The position numbers and the translations under genes were made by a program. A stretch of 64,000 bases of DNA from assembly GCA_910577295.1 (NCBI GenBank), contig CAJTLS010000007.1:1-64000 (forward strand). The letters run 5' to 3'. Positions within the stretch are counted from its first letter, which is position 1, and each line of letters opens with the position of its first letter. The notes beneath the pieces are model-generated. The model was given only the letters and a program-made list of their open reading frames with translations, made no database searches and was not told the origin of the DNA. Origin of the DNA: an uncultured Eubacterium sp. GTDB lineage: Bacteria > Bacillota > Clostridia > Lachnospirales > Lachnospiraceae. Below are positions 60,648 to 64,000 of the stretch, piece by piece.

Positions 60648-61427
60648 ATGGGGATTGAGTTACTGGACAAGACTCGAAAGATTAACCGTCTCCTCAATGA
60701 CCGGCATTCTTCCAAAGTTGCCTTTGCGGATATTTGTTCCGTGTTGGGACAGATTTTATCAGCGAACGCGTATGTGTTCAGCAGCAAGGGAAAGATTTTG
60801 GGAGTCTATGCAGATGGTGCGAGAACGATTCCGAGTCTTCAAGACAAAAGGGGAAGTTATATTGAAGCAAAGCTCAACGAGAGGTTTCTGAATGTACTTT
60901 CGACAAAAGAAAATGTAAATCTTGAAACCCTGGGATTTTCGAAAGAGGAAATTGCAGGATTTAAAGCGTTAATTACGCCCATTAGTATTGGAGGAGAACG
61001 TTTAGGGACGCTTTTTCTTTATCGCAGAGAGGAAGAGTTCTGCATAGAAGATATTATTTTGAGTGAATACAGTACAACGGTAATCGGGCTTGAGATGGTG
61101 CGCTCGGTACAAAAAGAGACCGATAAAGAGAATTATGAGAAGAGTAATTTTTCTTCTGCGCTGACCACCCTCACACCGTTGGAGCAAAAAGCCGTAAGTT
61201 TTGTCATACATGAATTGGATGGCAAGGACGGGATGCTTGTCACGAGTAAGCTGGCGGGCAAAGTCGGGATTACAAGAACGGTTTTTGTCAATGCGCTTCG
61301 CAAATTGGAGAGTGCTGGATTAATCAGGACAAAATCATCTGGTGTAAAAGGAACTTACATACAGGTATTAAATGATATTGTATATTCAGAATTTGATATT
61401 TATTATCAGGAGAAAAGGAATTCGTAA
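60648..61427 (+). CDS. codY: GTP-sensing global regulator CodY
   Basis: A 259-residue regulator, the exact usual length. The N-terminal GAF domain (about 1-150: LLDKTRKINRLL, ANAYVFSSKGKILGVYADG) senses branched-chain amino acids. The C-terminal winged helix-turn-helix (about 195-255) reads KLAGKVGITRTVFVNALRKLESAGLIRTKSSGVKGTYIQVLND. CodY-GTP represses amino-acid synthesis, transport and often motility genes in rich conditions, so ilv/leu genes, the xylan operon and the adjacent flagellar genes are candidate targets. ATG 60648 is seven bases from GGGGGA. Confidence 0.96.
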   Translation: MGIELLDKTRKINRLLNDRHSSKVAFADICSVLGQILSANAYVFSSKGKILGVYADGARTIPSLQDKRGSYIEAKLNERFLNVLSTKENVNLETLGFSKEEIAGFKALITPISIGGERLGTLFLYRREEEFCIEDIILSEYSTTVIGLEMVRSVQKETDKENYEKSNFSSALTTLTPLEQKAVSFVIHELDGKDGMLVTSKLAGKVGITRTVFVNALRKLESAGLIRTKSSGVKGTYIQVLNDIVYSEFDIYYQEKRNS

Positions 61428-61471
61428 ACGCAAAGGGAATTGTGATAATCATAATGTCTTTTTGCGTTTTT
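61426..61471 (+). terminator. Terminator after codY
   Basis: AAACGCAAA (61426-61434) pairs with TTTGCGTTT (61461-61469), ending in T5. It overlaps the codY stop and separates codY from flgB. Confidence 0.75.
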
Positions 61472-61490
61472 CCTAGAAAGGAGTGGTACA

Positions 61491-61880
61491 GTGGTACTAT
61501 CAAATGCCTACAATTACATCAATGTACTGGATAAGGCGGCAGATGCAAGTTGGACGAGAAACGATGTGTTGGCGAACAATATAGCAAATGCGGATACACC
61601 GGGGTACAAGCGTAAAGATGTACAGTTTGAGACGTATTTGTCCGACGCGGTGGCGGGAACTGATTCTCTTGACGCCACGGTTGCGGAAATTGATTTGAAT
61701 CAGTTGAATGCGACGACATATACGGAGCATGCGGGGCTTAGTTACCGCATGGATGGTAATAATGTGGATATTACGACGGAGAATGTGGAATTAGCAAAAA
61801 ATCAGTTAAAGTATTACACATTGATGAACTCCATTAATCAGGAATTCACTCGTCTGAAATCAGCATTGAAGACTTCATAA
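61491..61880 (+). CDS. flgB: Flagellar basal-body rod protein FlgB
   Basis: A 129-residue proximal rod protein. The conserved N-terminal flagellar-rod motif is NDVLANNIANADTPGYKRKDVQFE, and the C-terminal helix ELAKNQLKYYTLMNSINQEFTRLKSALK fits. It starts with GTG 61491 behind AAAGGAG. It is the first gene of the fla/che-type operon, followed by flgC after 23 bases. No sigma-28 promoter is visible in the 20 bases between the codY terminator and the gene. Confidence 0.95.
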   Translation: MVLSNAYNYINVLDKAADASWTRNDVLANNIANADTPGYKRKDVQFETYLSDAVAGTDSLDATVAEIDLNQLNATTYTEHAGLSYRMDGNNVDITTENVELAKNQLKYYTLMNSINQEFTRLKSALKTS

Positions 61881-61903
61881 TAGTCAGATAAGGAGGATAT
61901 AAT

Positions 61904-62344
61904 ATGTCAGTATTTGGCGCAATGGATGTCAGTGCAACCGGTATGACGGCGCAGCAGCTTCGCATGGACACCATTTCAGAGAACATAGCAAATGTAAATA
62001 CAACAAGAGGGGCTGACGGCAGACCATATCGCCGGAAGACGGTTGTTTTTAATGAGAAAAGTTATCCAACATTTAGCGAGAGCCTGAGCATGGCCAATAA
62101 GCACAACATTGGCAAAGGTGTGAAAGTGACTCGTATTGTTGAGGATCCTTCCGAGGGAAGACTGGTATATGATCCTGCCCATCCAGATGCGAATGAGGAT
62201 GGTTACGTTACACTGCCAAATGTCAATACCGTCACGGAGATGACAAATATGATTGACGCAACTCGTGCTTTTGAGGCAAATGTTACGGTGATGAATTCCA
62301 CAAAAGGAATGGCGATGAAAGCGTTGGATATCGGTCAAAATTAA
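61904..62344 (+). CDS. flgC: Flagellar basal-body rod protein FlgC
   Basis: A 146-residue rod protein. The N-terminal motif is TAQQLRMDTISENIANVNTTRGADGRPYRRKTVVF, and the C-terminal helix NMIDATRAFEANVTVMNSTKGMAMKALDIGQN is typical. It follows flgB with AAGGAGG and precedes fliE by 22 bases, the normal order. Confidence 0.96.
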   Translation: MSVFGAMDVSATGMTAQQLRMDTISENIANVNTTRGADGRPYRRKTVVFNEKSYPTFSESLSMANKHNIGKGVKVTRIVEDPSEGRLVYDPAHPDANEDGYVTLPNVNTVTEMTNMIDATRAFEANVTVMNSTKGMAMKALDIGQN

Positions 62345-62366
62345 ACATAGATAAGGGGAATGAAAA

Positions 62367-62693
62367 ATGGATATTGCCAGTTTATCAGCGATTAGCGGCA
62401 TACAACATGTTACACATTATGCTGACAATAGCATGCAGACGGAGAAATCAAAGGCTACGGGGATGGCGAGTTTTGAAAGTCTGTTAAATTCTGCCATGAA
62501 TTTAGTAAAACAGACAGAAGATTATTCCAATGCTGCGGAAGTAGAAGAAGTGAAATATGCCATGGGAGAAAGTGACAGTTTACATGATTTGATGGTGGCG
62601 CAGCAGAAAGCAAACGTGTCCTTGCAGTATACGGTGGCGGTAAAGAATACGATAGTGGAAGCTTACCGTTCTATTATGAATATGCAGGTCTAA
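62367..62693 (+). CDS. fliE: Flagellar hook-basal body complex protein FliE
   Basis: A 108-residue adaptor between the MS ring and the rod. The family region is FESLLNSAMNLVKQTEDYSNAAEVEEVKYAMGESDSLHDLMVAQQKANVSLQYTVAVKNTIVEAYRSIMNMQV. Length and position between flgC and fliF are standard. Confidence 0.94.
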   Translation: MDIASLSAISGIQHVTHYADNSMQTEKSKATGMASFESLLNSAMNLVKQTEDYSNAAEVEEVKYAMGESDSLHDLMVAQQKANVSLQYTVAVKNTIVEAYRSIMNMQV

Positions 62694-62732
62694 AAGGATG
62701 CAGATAAGACATTTTTGGAGTGATTACAGATT

Positions 62733-64000
62733 ATGATGGAGCAGTTGTTATCAATAAAGGATGCAATTATTGCGTTTTGGAATAAATATACGGCAAAGCA
62801 GAAGACTGTGATTATATGTGTGGCATGTGCAATTTTACTTGCTATTGTTTTACTTGCCTATTTTATGACCCGTCCGGTCTACGATAATCTGGTTTCTCTT
62901 TCTGGCGATGCAGCAGTTACTTATGATAAGGCTCTGCAGAGCGCGGGAATTGACTACAAAAAAGAATCAGAAGAAAACGGAAATATTATCTTTCAGGTGG
63001 AGCATTCAAAATATGAGGATGCGGCTCTTCTGATGAGTGAGAACCAGATTACGGGAGATGAGATGTCATGGAAAGATGCCTTGGATTCTGATATGACAAC
63101 TTCCTCGGATGAAAAGCAGACAAAAAAGACATTGGCGCTGCAGTCGATGATTCGTAAAGGGTTGTTGAATTTCGAAGGAGTCGGCGACGCCACAGTATAC
63201 ATCAACCGTCCGAAAGATGACGGCACAATTTTTAGTGAAAAACAGCCAACTTCCGTGAGCGCGGCTCTCAAACTAACAGGGAAAAAAACCATGGAGAGTG
63301 ACAAAGCCAATGCTATCGCCTACTATCTGGCGAATGCAGTTGGAAATGCGGATACAAAGAGTATTGTTATTACCGATACCGCCGGAAACCTTTTGTTTAA
63401 CGGAAAAGAGGAGACCGGACTCGGAGGTACGATTAACACTACGGCTGAATTTAAAGAGAAATTAAAGCAGACATATGTAAAAAATGTTCAGGACTTATTA
63501 ATCAAGTATGGGTTTGATGATGTGGAAATTTCCAACAGCAATATTGTACTTGATATGGATAAAGTGAGCGAACTGAAAGAGACCTATACAACGAACGAGG
63601 GACAGGATCAGGGGTTGTATGGCAGTTCTTACGAATATAAATCCACAGGAAAATCAGCGGCGGGCGATGTGCCGGGGACAGATTCTAACGGCGATGTAAC
63701 TGATTATGATATTCAGCCGGCGGGAGACAGCTCCAGCGAGACGATATTGAATAAATATGATTATCTGCCAAACAAAACAGTGGAAAACATCGAGCATGAA
63801 ATCGGGGCGGTAAGACCGGAAGAATCTTCTATCGGTATTGTGCTCACCCGTTACAATGTCATTAAAGAAGAGACGCTGGATAATCAAGGGGCCTTGAACG
63901 ATTTGTCGTTTGACGAATATGTCGACGCAAACAGTGCTACGACGGAGCAGGAAGTTCCGGCTAATCTGGCACAGCTTGTAGCGGCGGCGACTGGTATTGC
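62733..64000 (+). CDS. fliF: Flagellar MS-ring protein FliF (3' truncated by window)
   Basis: The open frame begins at ATG 62733 (or 62736) behind GGAG and runs off the window after about 422 codons. The first membrane helix (about 25-43) is followed by the ring-building domains (YDNLVSLSGDAAVTYDKALQSAGIDYK; ALQSMIRKGLLNFEGVGDATVYINRP; ANAIAYYLANAVGNADTKSIVITD). The expected second helix and FliG-binding tail lie beyond the end. It assembles the membrane ring of the motor. ATG 62736 would fit the site equally well. Confidence 0.93.
   Translation, partial: MMEQLLSIKDAIIAFWNKYTAKQKTVIICVACAILLAIVLLAYFMTRPVYDNLVSLSGDAAVTYDKALQSAGIDYKKESEENGNIIFQVEHSKYEDAALLMSENQITGDEMSWKDALDSDMTTSSDEKQTKKTLALQSMIRKGLLNFEGVGDATVYINRPKDDGTIFSEKQPTSVSAALKLTGKKTMESDKANAIAYYLANAVGNADTKSIVITDTAGNLLFNGKEETGLGGTINTTAEFKEKLKQTYVKNVQDLLIKYGFDDVEISNSNIVLDMDKVSELKETYTTNEGQDQGLYGSSYEYKSTGKSAAGDVPGTDSNGDVTDYDIQPAGDSSSETILNKYDYLPNKTVENIEHEIGAVRPEESSIGIVLTRYNVIKEETLDNQGALNDLSFDEYVDANSATTEQEVPANLAQLVAAATGI

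Noticed and set aside
1..64000. CRISPR arrays, insertion sequences, prophage or integrase genes
   Set aside because: No regularly spaced direct repeats, transposase, integrase or phage structural genes seen in any frame.

Overview
The window looks like a piece of a Lachnospiraceae (Clostridia) chromosome. The evidence is a Gram-positive ribosome-binding-site style (AGGAGG), endospore sigma factors (SigE with its protease SpoIIGA, and SigG), CodY directly followed by the flagellar genes flgB-flgC-fliE-fliF, a FolB-FolK fusion, and a large xylan/glucuronate locus of the kind found in gut fibre degraders. Genus cannot be fixed from sequence alone. No tRNA, rRNA, IS element, prophage or CRISPR array was found, and no gene-free stretch exceeds 300 bases; the longest (about 250-280 bases, at 9492-9743, 28450-28704 and 33406-33683) hold promoters.

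Layout. 1-8.6 kb: unfamiliar membrane and lipoprotein genes. One lipoprotein gene is broken by a single-base frameshift. Two paralogous single-pass proteins with BspA-like leucine-rich repeats bracket an ABC exporter (ATPase plus permease). 8.6-9.5 kb: a putative metal (ArsP_2-type) exporter. 9.7-16.5 kb: amino-acid biosynthesis, leuB-ilvD-ilvB and then serC-serA. 16.7-25 kb: folate genes (folC, later folE-folP-folBK), with a secreted Ig-like protein, a DUF1275 membrane protein and a small DUF3892 gene that has a forespore-type promoter, followed by pheA and a DHH phosphoesterase. 25-30.3 kb: HtrA protease, MiaB, a cyclophilin, and the spoIIGA-sigE pair with a Spo0A-type promoter of unusual spacing. 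30.4-31.7 kb: an MBL-fold hydrolase and a secreted peptidoglycan-binding protein.

31.8-53.9 kb is the accessory highlight. A divergent GH43 enzyme faces a co-directional array of 13 genes. It begins with a 1042-residue membrane-anchored solute-binding protein, two permeases, an NHL-propeller/TPR membrane protein, a Yip1-family membrane protein and a DUF5696 lipoprotein. A second permease pair and a second binding protein follow, then GH3, GH67 alpha-glucuronidase, UxuA and UxuB. Import of glucuronoxylan oligosaccharides, cytoplasmic removal of (methyl)glucuronate, xylose release and conversion of fructuronate to 2-keto-3-deoxygluconate form a coherent pathway. Two complete permease pairs plus an NHL/Yip1/DUF5696 accessory module in one operon is the least explained part of the window and the best candidate for an undescribed system.

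54-64 kb: housekeeping and development. sigG (minus strand), a YlmC/YmxH sporulation protein, nrdR, a ComM-like ATPase, dprA, topA, codY and the start of the flagellar basal-body operon; fliF runs off the end. The dprA-topA-codY-flgB order matches Bacillus except that the trmFO-xerC-clpQ-clpY block is absent between topA and codY.
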